From Aureimonas endophytica (lineage in GTDB: Bacteria; Pseudomonadota; Alphaproteobacteria; Rhizobiales; Rhizobiaceae), in NCBI RefSeq assembly GCF_014642635.1, contig NZ_BMIQ01000008.1:62001-126000 (forward strand): a stretch of DNA of 64,000 bases, read 5' to 3'. Within the stretch, counting starts at the first letter, position 1. Every line of letters starts with the position of its first letter. The translations under genes were made by a program, and so were the position numbers. Positions 33,106 to 42,893 of the stretch are shown here, one piece after another. The notes under the pieces are model-generated. The model saw only the letters and a list, made by a program, of their open reading frames with translations, was not told the DNA's origin and made no database searches.

Positions 33106-33693
33106 ATGCGCGATTCGATGAGCTTGCCGCTGGTGGAGCGTTTCTGGCCGGCCGCCGGTGCCGCGCAGCAGGCGGCGCGCGCCGTGGCGCTGATCGCCGC
33201 CGGCTCGCTGCTGCTCTATGCCTCCGCCAAGACGGCCGTGCCGTTCTGGCCGGTGAAGATGAGCATGCAGACGCTGGCCGTCGTGCTGATCGGCGCGACC
33301 TACGGCTCGCGGCTCGGCGTCGCCACCCTTCTCGCCTATCTGGCGGAAGGCGCCCTCGGCCTTCCCGTCTTCCAGGGCACGCCGGAGCGCGGCATCGGCC
33401 TCGCCTATATGATGGGCCCGACCGGCGGCTACCTTCTCGGCTTCGTCCTCGCGGCCGCCCTGATCGGCTTCGTGGTGGAGCGCGGCTATGCCCGCAGCCT
33501 GCCGGCGATCGCGCTGGCGGCCCTCGCCGCCCATGCCGTGATCGACGGCTTCGGCGTCGCCTGGCTTTCCGTGCTCTTCGGCTTCGAGAAGGCGGTCGCG
33601 GTCGGCCTCCTGCCCTTCCTGCTCGGCGATCTGCTGAAGGCGGCGCTGGCCACCGCCCTGATCATGGCCATGCGCCCCCGCGCCGCGCGCTGA
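33106..33693 (+). CDS. bioY: Biotin transporter S-component BioY
   Basis: 195 aa with six predicted spans, including PFWPVKMSMQTLAVVLIGATYG and GPTGGYLLGFVLAA, signatures of the ECF biotin-binding subunit. The ATG at 33106 has GAGGGG five bases upstream. No bioM or bioN is adjacent, so it may work alone or with a distant ECF module. No BioR site was seen upstream. Confidence 0.93.
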   Translation: MRDSMSLPLVERFWPAAGAAQQAARAVALIAAGSLLLYASAKTAVPFWPVKMSMQTLAVVLIGATYGSRLGVATLLAYLAEGALGLPVFQGTPERGIGLAYMMGPTGGYLLGFVLAAALIGFVVERGYARSLPAIALAALAAHAVIDGFGVAWLSVLFGFEKAVAVGLLPFLLGDLLKAALATALIMAMRPRAAR

Positions 33694-33704
33694 TCCATCC
33701 CCGC

Positions 33705-33737
33705 ATCCGGCCGCGCCGCAGCATGGCGCGGCCGGAT
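33705..33737 (+). terminator. Perfect 13-bp hairpin after bioY
   Basis: ATCCGGCCGCGCC (33705-33717) pairs fully with GGCGCGGCCGGAT (33725-33737) around a 7-base loop, 11 bp after the bioY stop. There is no T-run. Likely a terminator or a message-end stem. Confidence 0.6.
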
Positions 33738-33786
33738 CGCGTCGCCTCGCCTTGACCCGAAGACGGCGACGTCCGAATTTGGGATC

Positions 33787-34395
33787 ATGAATTCGATTCG
33801 ATCCATCTGCGTCTATTGCGGCTCCTCTCCCGGCCGCGACCCCGCCCATCTCGAAGCCGCCCGCCTGCTCGGCACCGCCATGGGCGAAGCCGGCATCCGC
33901 CTCGTCTATGGCGGCGGCACCAAGGGCATCATGGGCGCGGTGTCCGATGCCGTGCTCGCGGCCGGCGGCTCGGTCACCGGCATCATCCCGCGCTTCCTCA
34001 TCGACATGGAGGCGACCGAGAGCGAGCTGAAGCGGCTCGACGAGCTCGTCGTCACCGAGGACATGCACGAGCGCAAACACAAGATGTTCGAGCGCTCGGA
34101 CGCCTTCGTCGCCCTGCCCGGCGGCATCGGCACGCTGGAGGAACTGGTCGAGATCATGACCTGGAGCCAGCTCGGCCGCCACGCGAAGCCGATCGCCATC
34201 GCGAATATCGCCGGCTTCTGGAATCCCTTCGCCAGCCTTCTCGAGCATATGCGCGACGAAGGCTTCATCCACACCGCGCATCAGGTGAAGCCGCTGGTGA
34301 TCGACCGGGCGGAGGATATCGTGCCGACGCTGTCGCGCCACGCCCCGGCGCCGGAGGAGCGCGTCGGCGAGCCGGCGCTGATCGACAAGCTCTGA
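33787..34395 (+). CDS. LOG family protein (TIGR00730, Rossmann fold nucleotide hydrolase)
   Basis: 202 aa. Contains VYCGSSPGRDPAH, YGGGTKGIMG and the PGGIGTLEE active motif. Members cleave nucleoside 5'-monophosphates, some activating cytokinins in plant-associated bacteria; the bacterial role varies. Lies alone between bioY and rarD. Confidence 0.93.
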   Translation: MNSIRSICVYCGSSPGRDPAHLEAARLLGTAMGEAGIRLVYGGGTKGIMGAVSDAVLAAGGSVTGIIPRFLIDMEATESELKRLDELVVTEDMHERKHKMFERSDAFVALPGGIGTLEELVEIMTWSQLGRHAKPIAIANIAGFWNPFASLLEHMRDEGFIHTAHQVKPLVIDRAEDIVPTLSRHAPAPEERVGEPALIDKL

Positions 34396-34411
34396 CGGCG
34401 GAGCGCCGGGT

Positions 34412-35350
34412 TCAGCCCGGCGCCCGGTCCGCGTCCGGCGCGAGCACCGTCGCCGCGCGCCGCTGGCTGCGGTTCACCTGGAGCATGGAGGCGATATAGA
34501 TCGCGACGCCGGCCCAGATGAAGACGAAGGCGACGAGCTGCCAGCCCGAGAAGGGCTCGCCGAACACGAAGACGGCGCAGAGAAAGATCATCGTCGGCGC
34601 GATATATTGGAGGATGCCGAGCGTCACGAATTCGAGGCGCTTGGCCCCGGCGGCATAGAGGATCAGCGGCAGCGCCGTGACGAGGCCGGTGCCGAAGAGC
34701 AGCGCCAGATCGAGCCCCCGCGGCACGAAATGGTTCGGGCCTTCCGGCACCGCGATCGCGATGAGGATCGCGGCGGGCAGCGCGAGGATCGACACTTCGA
34801 GAAAGAACCCCTCCGCCGCGCCGAAGGGCAGGAGCTTGCGCAGCAGGCCGTAGCTGCCGAAGGAGAGGGCGAGGACGATCGAGATCCAGGGCAGGCTGCC
34901 GGTCTGGAAGGTGAGGATCAGCACCGCGATCGTCGCGAGGAGAATGGCGAAGAGTTGCAGCCGCGTCGGCCGCTCGCCGAGAAAGACCGCGCCCATCAGC
35001 ACGTTGACGAGCGGGTTGATATAGTAGCCGAGCGCCGCGTCCACGGCATGGTTCGTCACGATCGCGAAGACATAGGTGCTCCAGTTCAGCGTGATCAGCG
35101 CGGCGGTGATCGCCGCGAGGCCGAGGATGCGCGGCGAGCGCAGCTTGGCGAGTGCCGCGCCGAGCGCCCCGCCCCACCAGAGGATCAGCGCGGCGATGGG
35201 CACCGACCAGACGATGCGATGCCCGACGATCTCCATCGGCGGCACGTGATGCAGCGCCTTCATGTAGAGCGGCAGGACGAGGCCCCAGAAGAGATAGGCG
35301 GCGACGGCGCAGAGAAGGCCGCGCGACGTCTCGGCATGATCGATCGGCAT
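34412..35350 (-). CDS. rarD: EamA/RarD-family permease
   Basis: 312 aa with ten predicted spans. The start (GLLCAVAAYLFWGLVLPLYMKAL) and LGYYINPLVNVLMGAVFLGERPT match RarD. Likely exports or imports a small metabolite; the substrate of RarD is not established. Convergent with the LOG gene and downstream of pip. Confidence 0.93.
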   Translation of the reverse strand: MPIDHAETSRGLLCAVAAYLFWGLVLPLYMKALHHVPPMEIVGHRIVWSVPIAALILWWGGALGAALAKLRSPRILGLAAITAALITLNWSTYVFAIVTNHAVDAALGYYINPLVNVLMGAVFLGERPTRLQLFAILLATIAVLILTFQTGSLPWISIVLALSFGSYGLLRKLLPFGAAEGFFLEVSILALPAAILIAIAVPEGPNHFVPRGLDLALLFGTGLVTALPLILYAAGAKRLEFVTLGILQYIAPTMIFLCAVFVFGEPFSGWQLVAFVFIWAGVAIYIASMLQVNRSQRRAATVLAPDADRAPG

Positions 35351-35434
35351 CGGAGGGTTCGCAGCGGTGGACGACGGCCGGTTCTAGCGCTCCGACCTTC
35401 GTCCAGACACCCGAATTCCATTGATGCCAGCGAT

Positions 35435-36898
<1,464 letters not shown>

Positions 36899-37858
36899 TC
36901 ATCCCGCGACTGTCGCAAAACGATCGGTCGCCGCAAGCAGTTCGTGCAGGATGCCCGGCTCGGCGAAGGCATGGCCGGCGCCTTCCACCAAGCGAAGCTC
37001 GCCGTCCGGCCAGGCGCGCGCCAGGGCATGGGCCGTGGCCGGCGGCGTCACGACATCGAACCGGCCCTGGACGATGACGCCCGGAATGCCGCGCAGGCGA
37101 TCGGCCCGGGCGAGGAGCTGTCCCTCTTCCAGCCAGAGCCGATGGCGAACGAAATGGTTCTCGATCCGGGCGAAAGCGATCGTCCCCGGCCCGGCCGATC
37201 CGGCCGGGCGCGCCGGTCCGCCGCGCAGCGTCACCAGTCGCCGCTCCCAGCCGGCCCAGGCGGCGGCGGCCTCGGCGCGGATGCGCGGTTCGGGATCGGC
37301 GAGGCGGCGATGGAAGGCGGCGACGGGATCGCCGCGCTCGGCCTCCGTCAGCGGCGCCAGGAACTCCGCCCAATGGTCCGAGAAGAGCAGCCCGGCCCGG
37401 CCGCCATAGAACCAGTCGATCTCGACTTGCCGGCCGGTGAAGACGCCGCGCAGCACCAGCGCCCGCACCCGCTCGGGATGCGCCTCGGCATAGGCGAGCG
37501 CCAGCGTCGCGCCCCAGGAGCCGCCGAAGACGAGCCAGGACGGAATGCCGAGCATCGTGCGCAGCCGCTCCATGTCGGCGACGAGGTGATGCGTCGTGTT
37601 GGCGTCGAGACCGCCAGACGGGGTCGAGCGTCCGGAACCGCGCTGGTCGAACAAAAGGACGTTGTAGCGGGCGGGATCGAACAGGCGCCGATGCTGCGAC
37701 ATGAAGCCGCTGCCGGGACCACCATGCAGGAAGACCGCCGGCAGGCCAGCCGGATCGCCGCAGAGTTCCCAATGGAGCTCGTGCCCGTCGCCGACCGCCA
37801 GACGCCCGGTGCGATAGGGCTCGATGGCGGGATAGGGCTGGCGCGGCGTGTCGCTCAT
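36899..37858 (-). CDS. pip: Prolyl aminopeptidase, copy 2
   Basis: 319 aa, same length as copy 1 with aligned motifs GGPGSGFMSQHRRLFDPARYN, FDQRGSGRS and GGSWGA. His in GAGHAFAEPG. Clear sequence differences from copy 1 suggest an old duplication rather than a recent one. First gene of the pip-GFA-pip set. Confidence 0.93.
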   Translation of the reverse strand: MSDTPRQPYPAIEPYRTGRLAVGDGHELHWELCGDPAGLPAVFLHGGPGSGFMSQHRRLFDPARYNVLLFDQRGSGRSTPSGGLDANTTHHLVADMERLRTMLGIPSWLVFGGSWGATLALAYAEAHPERVRALVLRGVFTGRQVEIDWFYGGRAGLLFSDHWAEFLAPLTEAERGDPVAAFHRRLADPEPRIRAEAAAAWAGWERRLVTLRGGPARPAGSAGPGTIAFARIENHFVRHRLWLEEGQLLARADRLRGIPGVIVQGRFDVVTPPATAHALARAWPDGELRLVEGAGHAFAEPGILHELLAATDRFATVAG

Positions 37859-37867
37859 CTTCGGCGC

Positions 37868-38254
37868 CTAGACCTTCAGGACGGGACCGGGATAACGGGC
37901 GAGCAGCCCGTCGGCCGTCAGCAGCGTCAGATTCTCGATCCGCGCCTGGGCAAGCAAGAGGCGATCGAAGGGATCGCCATGGATCGGCGGCAGATCGCGC
38001 ACAGCGAGCACATGCTCGGCGACGACACCGATCTCGTGATAGCCGCCACGACGAAGATTATCGCGAAAGACGACGGGATCGATCTCGAAATCGGCCCGCC
38101 CGCGCCCGAGCTTGATCACGACCTCCCAGATAGTGACGACGCTGAAGCTCAGTTCGTTGCCGGAATCTCCCATCAGCTTCACGGCCTGCGGCGAGAGTGC
38201 CGTCGGCCGCAGGGCTGCCCAAAGGAGAAGATGGGTATCGAGAAGGAGCCTCAA
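37868..38254 (-). CDS. vapC: PIN-domain toxin, VapC family
   Basis: 128 aa. Starts at a TTG that overlaps the antitoxin TGA (TTGA); upstream frames would run through the antitoxin gene. LLLDTHLLLWA carries the first acidic residue, VTIWEVVIK the second region and GDPFDRLLLAQA the third, a PIN ribonuclease layout. VapC toxins cut tRNA or rRNA; the target here is unknown. Confidence 0.9.
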   Translation of the reverse strand: MRLLLDTHLLLWAALRPTALSPQAVKLMGDSGNELSFSVVTIWEVVIKLGRGRADFEIDPVVFRDNLRRGGYHEIGVVAEHVLAVRDLPPIHGDPFDRLLLAQARIENLTLLTADGLLARYPGPVLKV

Positions 38255-38499
38255 TCTTCGCCCTCGAACATCCTGCGGATCTCGTCGGCATACATCGTGT
38301 CGAAATCGTCGGGCACCGATCCCTGGCCAACCATGAACCCGATGCGCGGCGGCCGTTCGACGGGCGCCGCCTCTTCGATCGGCACGACCTTCACCAGCGG
38401 CTTGCCGGCGCGGGCGATGACGAAGGGCTCGCCCTTGGCCGCCTCGTCGACGAGGCGCGACAGATGCGTCTTCGCCTCGTGCATATTGACCATCCGCAT
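38251..38499 (-). CDS. Phd/YefM-type antitoxin
   Basis: 82 aa. N-terminal MVNMHEAKTHLSRLVDEAAKGEPFVIARAGKPLVKVVPI is the Phd/YefM DNA-binding fold, and the acidic tail (FDTMYADEIRRMFEGED) would wrap the toxin. GGAGGT five bases before the ATG at 38499 decides the start. Overlaps vapC by 4 nt and lies next to its palindromic operator. Confidence 0.92.
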   Translation of the reverse strand: MRMVNMHEAKTHLSRLVDEAAKGEPFVIARAGKPLVKVVPIEEAAPVERPPRIGFMVGQGSVPDDFDTMYADEIRRMFEGED

Positions 38500-38505
38500 C
38501 AGCCA

Positions 38506-38540
38506 CCTCCGGACTTAGTCCACTGAACTTAGTCCGGAGG
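38506..38540. promoter_or_regulatory. Palindromic operator of the toxin-antitoxin pair
   Basis: CCTCCGGAC at 38506-38514 and GTCCGGAGG at 38532-38540 form a perfect 9-bp inverted repeat centred at 38523. Two direct copies of ACTTAGTCC (38513-38521, 38527-38535) lie inside. The antitoxin ribosome site is in the left arm. Suits autorepression by the antitoxin complex. Confidence 0.78.
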
Positions 38541-38563
38541 GACCGTCTTCGCAATGCCGGACG

Positions 38564-39994
38564 TCAGACGCTTTCCCAGCTGGTCACCCGCTCGCCGGTG
38601 ACCGGGTCCTTGCCGTCCTTCAGCTGCACGCCCTGTTCCAAGAGCCAGGCGCGGATGGCGTCGGCCGCCGCGAAGTCCTTCGCTTTCAGACGCTCCAGCC
38701 GCTCGGCGATGCGCGCCGCGATCTCCTCCGGCGCGACGGCAAGCCGCGCGACGGGCTGGGCGAGATCGAGGCCGATCAGCGCGGCGCTCGCCTTCAGCGC
38801 CGCCGGATCGGAGCGGCGCAGGACGTGGAGCTCGGCGATCGCCGCGGAGGTCGAGAGATCGTCGGACAGGGCCGCGACGAAGGCCTCGCTCGGCAGCGCC
38901 TCGCCGACGCCGGCGGTGGCCCGCCGCCAGCCTGCCAGAAGATCCTCGGCCTCCTCCAGGCGCTTGCGCGAGAAGTCGATCGGCTCGCGATAATGCGTCA
39001 TCAGCATCGCCAGCCGCAGCACCTCGCCCGGCCAGCGCCGGCCGCCGAAGCGCTCGGTCTCGAGCAGGTCGTGGATCGTGACAAAATTGCCCTCCGACTT
39101 CGACATCTTCCGGCCCTCGACCTGGACGAAGCCGTTATGCATCCAGATCTCCGCCATGGAATGCGTGCCATGGGCGCAGCGCGACTGCGCGATCTCGTTC
39201 TCGTGATGCGGGAAGATGAGGTCGAGACCGCCGCCATGGATGTCGAAGACCGGACCGAGATAGGCCTCCGACATGACCGAGCATTCGATATGCCAGCCGG
39301 GCCGCCCCCGGCCCCAGGGACTGTCCCAGCCGGGCTCGTCGGCATCCGACAGCTTCCAGAGCACGAAGTCGCCAGGGTTGCGCTTGTGCGCCTCGACCGC
39401 GACGCGGGCGCCCGCCTGCTGGTCTTCCAGCCGGCGATGCGACAGCGCGCCGTAATCGGGCATCGAGCCGACATCGAACAGCACCTCGCCGCCGGCCGCA
39501 TAGGCATGGCCGCGCGCGATCAGCGTCTCGATCATCGAGACCATGTCCGGCAGGCCGTCGCCGCGCGGCGCGACGAAGGCCGTGGCGCGCGGCTCGATCG
39601 TCGGCGCCAGCGCGCCGAGCGCGTCCGTGTCGCGGCGGAACTGCTCGGCCGTCGGCCCGGTGACGCGGGCGATCGCCTCGTTCAGCGGCAGGCCGGGAAA
39701 GTCGCGCGCCGCCCGCGCGTTGATCTTGTCGTCCACATCCGTGATGTTGCGCACATAGGTGACGCGCTCCGCCCCGTAGAGATGGCGGAGCAGCCGGAAC
39801 AGGACGTCGAAGACGATCACCGGCCGCGCATTGCCGATATGCGCGAAGTCGTAGACGGTCGGACCGCAGACATACATGCGGACACGGCGCTCCGCCTCGG
39901 CCCGCGCGCCGTCGCGCCAGTCGAGCGGGCGGAACGCCTCCTTCGCCCGGGTCATCGTATTGGTGAGCCGCAGCCCGCGAAATCCGTCGTCCAT
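38564..39994 (-). CDS. cysS: Cysteinyl-tRNA synthetase
   Basis: 476 aa. [12 protein letters not shown] is the HIGH motif, MSKSEGNF the KMSKS motif, and CGPTVYD, GWHIECS and HHENEIAQS the zinc-binding and adenylate residues. Charges tRNA-Cys. The first ATG is used, though an ATG at about residue 14 (39955) is possible. Confidence 0.97.
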   Translation of the reverse strand: MDDGFRGLRLTNTMTRAKEAFRPLDWRDGARAEAERRVRMYVCGPTVYDFAHIGNARPVIVFDVLFRLLRHLYGAERVTYVRNITDVDDKINARAARDFPGLPLNEAIARVTGPTAEQFRRDTDALGALAPTIEPRATAFVAPRGDGLPDMVSMIETLIARGHAYAAGGEVLFDVGSMPDYGALSHRRLEDQQAGARVAVEAHKRNPGDFVLWKLSDADEPGWDSPWGRGRPGWHIECSVMSEAYLGPVFDIHGGGLDLIFPHHENEIAQSRCAHGTHSMAEIWMHNGFVQVEGRKMSKSEGNFVTIHDLLETERFGGRRWPGEVLRLAMLMTHYREPIDFSRKRLEEAEDLLAGWRRATAGVGEALPSEAFVAALSDDLSTSAAIAELHVLRRSDPAALKASAALIGLDLAQPVARLAVAPEEIAARIAERLERLKAKDFAAADAIRAWLLEQGVQLKDGKDPVTGERVTSWESV

Positions 39995-40018
39995 CGGTCA
40001 ACTCCAGGCTGGCCGGTA

Positions 40019-40267
40019 TCGCTTCGGCCGCCACACCTGCCGCTAGAACGAAACTGCGCCGAAGGCAAATCCGATTCACGAAATCATAACATTCGAACAC
40101 GATCCGTGTTCTTCACGGGCTGTGACCGCCGCGCCACGCTCGAATCGGAGAAAAAGATAAAATTAACGCTGTTTAGGTTGCGTTCATTTTACGCCACTAA
40201 ACTGTCTCAATCAGGGGCTTTGCTCCCTCAGGTCATAAAGCAGTCTTTCCAGTCCGGAAATAAACCG
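40019..40267. other. Intergenic region before a 56-aa gene
   Basis: Non-coding, divergent between cysS and the next gene. It contains an AT-rich stretch at about 40149-40205, unusual for this GC-rich DNA, and an imperfect hairpin AGGGGC-TTT-GCTCCCT near 40216-40231. Promoter-like but I could not fix -35/-10 boxes. Confidence 0.5.
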
Positions 40268-40438
40268 ATGTCGAAGAACGTCATTCAATTCCGCTCCAAG
40301 CATCAGCGCGAAAAGGAAGTCGATCTCCTGGCGAAGTATCGCGAGATCGGCATTGCCGCCATCGCCGCCGCCAACCAGTCGTTTCGCAAGGAAAAGGTGA
40401 CGGTCGAGAAGCGCCGCGTCGTCCACCATCACGACTGA
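40268..40438 (+). CDS. Small basic protein, conserved-looking
   Basis: 56 aa, starting MSKNVIQFRSKHQREKEVDLLAKYREIG and ending in His residues. Basic and likely helical. GGAAA seven or so bases before the ATG and an AT-rich upstream region support expression. I do not recognise the family. Confidence 0.72.
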   Translation: MSKNVIQFRSKHQREKEVDLLAKYREIGIAAIAAANQSFRKEKVTVEKRRVVHHHD

Positions 40439-40547
40439 TCTTCGCGGATCATCCGCGACGGCCGAGATCGGGCCGCCGAGCGAAACCGGCCGGCCCCGCG
40501 CCTTGCCAGGGCTTGCCCGCCGCCGCCGCCCCACCACATTCGCAGGC

Positions 40548-40976
40548 ATGACGCGGTCCCCCATTCTCGGCGTATCGGCCTGCCTGTTCCGGGCTGGCCA
40601 GATCCTTCTCGTGGAGCGGCATCGGCCGCCTTACGAAGGCCGCTTCAGCCTGCCGGGCGGCCGGGTCGAATTCGGCGAGCCGATCGCTAGCGCGATCGCC
40701 CGCGAGGTCGCGGAAGAGACCGGCCTCGCCATCGGGCGCTTCGTCTTCCACTGTCTGCACGAGGCGATCGACGCCGATTTCCATGCCGTCATCGCCGTGC
40801 ATCGCGCGGCGGAAGGGCTGCGCCCCGGAACCGAGCCCGTCGCCGGCGACGATGCGCGCTCGCTTCGCTTCGTGCCGCTGGAGGCGCTCGCCGCCATGGA
40901 GGCGGAAGGGCGGCTGACGGACGGCCTCCGGCGGGTCGTCGCAAGCGCCCATCGCGACCATCTCGCCGGCCTTTGA
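40548..40976 (+). CDS. Nudix hydrolase
   Basis: 142 aa. The Nudix box reads GGRVEFGEPIASAIAREVAEETGL (shown here only as its key residues: G, E, REVAEE, G) near residues 37-60. Cleaves a nucleoside diphosphate derivative; substrate not readable. The ATG at 40548 is chosen for the natural domain start. Confidence 0.92.
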   Translation: MTRSPILGVSACLFRAGQILLVERHRPPYEGRFSLPGGRVEFGEPIASAIAREVAEETGLAIGRFVFHCLHEAIDADFHAVIAVHRAAEGLRPGTEPVAGDDARSLRFVPLEALAAMEAEGRLTDGLRRVVASAHRDHLAGL

Positions 40977-41115
40977 GGCTGCGCTTGCGGCGCCCCGCGC
41001 TATCATACGGAATCGACGCCCGCTGTTGCGGCAAGAGCGCATGCCGCCGTCGAAAAGGCGAAAATTCATCGGAAAGTCTTGCAATTGCGTTTACGAAGGT
41101 AAACAGCTTGCTGCA

Positions 41116-41559
41116 ATGCACACGCTTCGCCACCTGTTGATCGGCATCATCGGCGCGTCGGCTCTCTTCGCCGGCAGCGCCCTGGCCGAGATTCCCGGCA
41201 AGAACGGCAAGGCCGAGGCAGGCGCCGAGGCGCCGGCCCCCGCGCCGGCCGCGCCGAAGGCGCCCTTCATGAAGCCGATGTCGCGCCTCGCCTCGATCCT
41301 CGGCTCGGTGCATTTCCTGCGCGAGCTCTGCGGCGACGAGAATGCCGGCATCTGGCGCGATCGCATGAACGATCTCCTCGCGGCGCAGTCGCCCGCTCCG
41401 GCCGAGCGCCAGCAGCTGATCGCCAGCTTCAACAGCGGCTATCGCGCCTTCGCATCGGTCTATCGGCGCTGCACGCCGGCGGCACGCATGGCGGTCGGAC
41501 GTTATCAGGATGAGGGCGTCGCACTCAGCCGCGATATCGCCGGGCGCTTCGGAAATTAA
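41116..41559 (+). CDS. TIGR02301 family exported protein
   Basis: 147 aa. A signal peptide (LRHLLIGIIGASALFAGSALA) precedes a helical domain with ILGSVHFLRELCG ... IWRDRMNDLLAAQ and FNSGYRAFASVYRRCTPAA, which fits TIGR02301. Two conserved Cys may form a disulfide. Periplasmic; role unknown. Confidence 0.9.
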   Translation: MHTLRHLLIGIIGASALFAGSALAEIPGKNGKAEAGAEAPAPAPAAPKAPFMKPMSRLASILGSVHFLRELCGDENAGIWRDRMNDLLAAQSPAPAERQQLIASFNSGYRAFASVYRRCTPAARMAVGRYQDEGVALSRDIAGRFGN

Positions 41560-41661
41560 CGCTCCGATCAGGACTCTCGGATGGACGGGGTGACCCTGCC
41601 GCAGGTCGTGATAAGAGCTTAACGGGGCATGAAGCCGAAAGGCCGAATGAAAGGAATGCAG

Positions 41662-41922
41662 ATGATCGATCCGCAGAACGTCGAACTCGACGCGATGATC
41701 GAGGCGGAAAAGAAGCAGGTCGCCTTCGAATATCACAACGAGGCCTGGGCCGACGGCATGTCGGACGGGATCGAGGCGGACATCCTCGCCGAGACCGCGA
41801 TCTCCACCGCGCTGACCGAGCTCGTGCGCCTGCATGGCGAGGAGAAGGTCGTCGCCATGGTCGACAGCCTGCGCCAGCGCCTGCAACACGGCGAGTTCCG
41901 CCCCGAACGCAATCTGCATTGA
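41662..41922 (+). CDS. Conserved alphaproteobacterial small protein
   Basis: 86 aa from an ATG with AAGGA six bases upstream; earlier in-frame ATGs at 41629 and 41656 are possible. Acidic, helical, with FEYHNEAWADGMSDGIEADILAETAI. It looks conserved in this order from memory, but no function is known. Confidence 0.8.
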   Translation: MIDPQNVELDAMIEAEKKQVAFEYHNEAWADGMSDGIEADILAETAISTALTELVRLHGEEKVVAMVDSLRQRLQHGEFRPERNLH

Positions 41923-41965
41923 GGTTGCGCCCGCCTTCGCCCGTGAAGGCGACGGAGACCCGTCC

Positions 41966-42871
41966 ATGATCGTGCCTCGCTCCCTCGCCCGGCTGTCGCT
42001 CGCGACGGCCCTTCTTCTCGCCGCCGGCGGCGCTCCCTCCTTCGCCTTCTCGCAGATCGGCCGCCAGGACGGCACCGTCGCCGATCAGGACGGCGTGATC
42101 GCGGCGCCGCTGCCGCCGCTCGAAGCGCCGAAGGCCCCGCCCCCGGCCACGCAGCCGCCCGCCAGCGACGCGGCGGCGAACGCTCCGGCCCCGGCTCAGA
42201 CCGACGGCGCGGCCGCGCCGATTGCGCCCTCCGCCCCGGCGCCCACCGCGCCGACGCCTCCCGCCGCACCGGCGACACCGCCTGTGGCGCCGGACGCGAC
42301 CGGCACGCCCGCCGAGCCGCCCGTCGCACCCGGCGCACAGAAGGAAGAGGGCACGGACCCGGCGGCTTCGCAGGCCGCCGTGCCCAGCCCGCCCGCCGGG
42401 CCGCCGCCCGACGTCGTCTATGGCGATGCCGGCCTGCCCGCGCCGGTGCGCGACCTGCGCGCCAAGCTGATGGAGATCGCCAAGTCCGGCGAGATCGACA
42501 AGCTCCGCCCCTATATCGAGCCCGGCGAGGACGGCACCGTCCTCTCCTTCGGCGGCATCGACGGCGACCCGATCGACTATCTCAAGGCCGCCTCCGGCGA
42601 CGGCGACGGCGTCGAGGTGCTCGCCATTCTGCTCGAACTTCTCGAATCGGGCCATATCCGCAGCGAGCCCGGCACCGAGAACGAGATCTATGTCTGGCCC
42701 TATTTCGCGGGCCTGCCGATCGACAAGCTGACCAAGCCGCAGAAGGTGCAGCTCTTCGAGCTCGTCACCGCCGGCGACTATCAGGAAATGCTCGGCTTCG
42801 GCGCCTACAACTTCTACCGCGTCGGCATCTCGCCGGACGGCAAGCTGCAATTCTTCGTCGCCGGCGACTGA
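41966..42871 (+). CDS. Exported protein with Pro/Ala linker
   Basis: 301 aa. Signal peptide (about 1-27), then a 110-residue Pro/Ala-rich disordered linker, then a compact C-terminal domain with LRAKLMEIAKSGEIDKLRPYIE and FYRVGISPDGKLQFFVAGD. Similar two-part periplasmic proteins occur in the order. Function unknown. Confidence 0.85.
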   Translation: MIVPRSLARLSLATALLLAAGGAPSFAFSQIGRQDGTVADQDGVIAAPLPPLEAPKAPPPATQPPASDAAANAPAPAQTDGAAAPIAPSAPAPTAPTPPAAPATPPVAPDATGTPAEPPVAPGAQKEEGTDPAASQAAVPSPPAGPPPDVVYGDAGLPAPVRDLRAKLMEIAKSGEIDKLRPYIEPGEDGTVLSFGGIDGDPIDYLKAASGDGDGVEVLAILLELLESGHIRSEPGTENEIYVWPYFAGLPIDKLTKPQKVQLFELVTAGDYQEMLGFGAYNFYRVGISPDGKLQFFVAGD

Positions 42872-42893
42872 TCCCGCCGGAGCGAGCGGGCGC

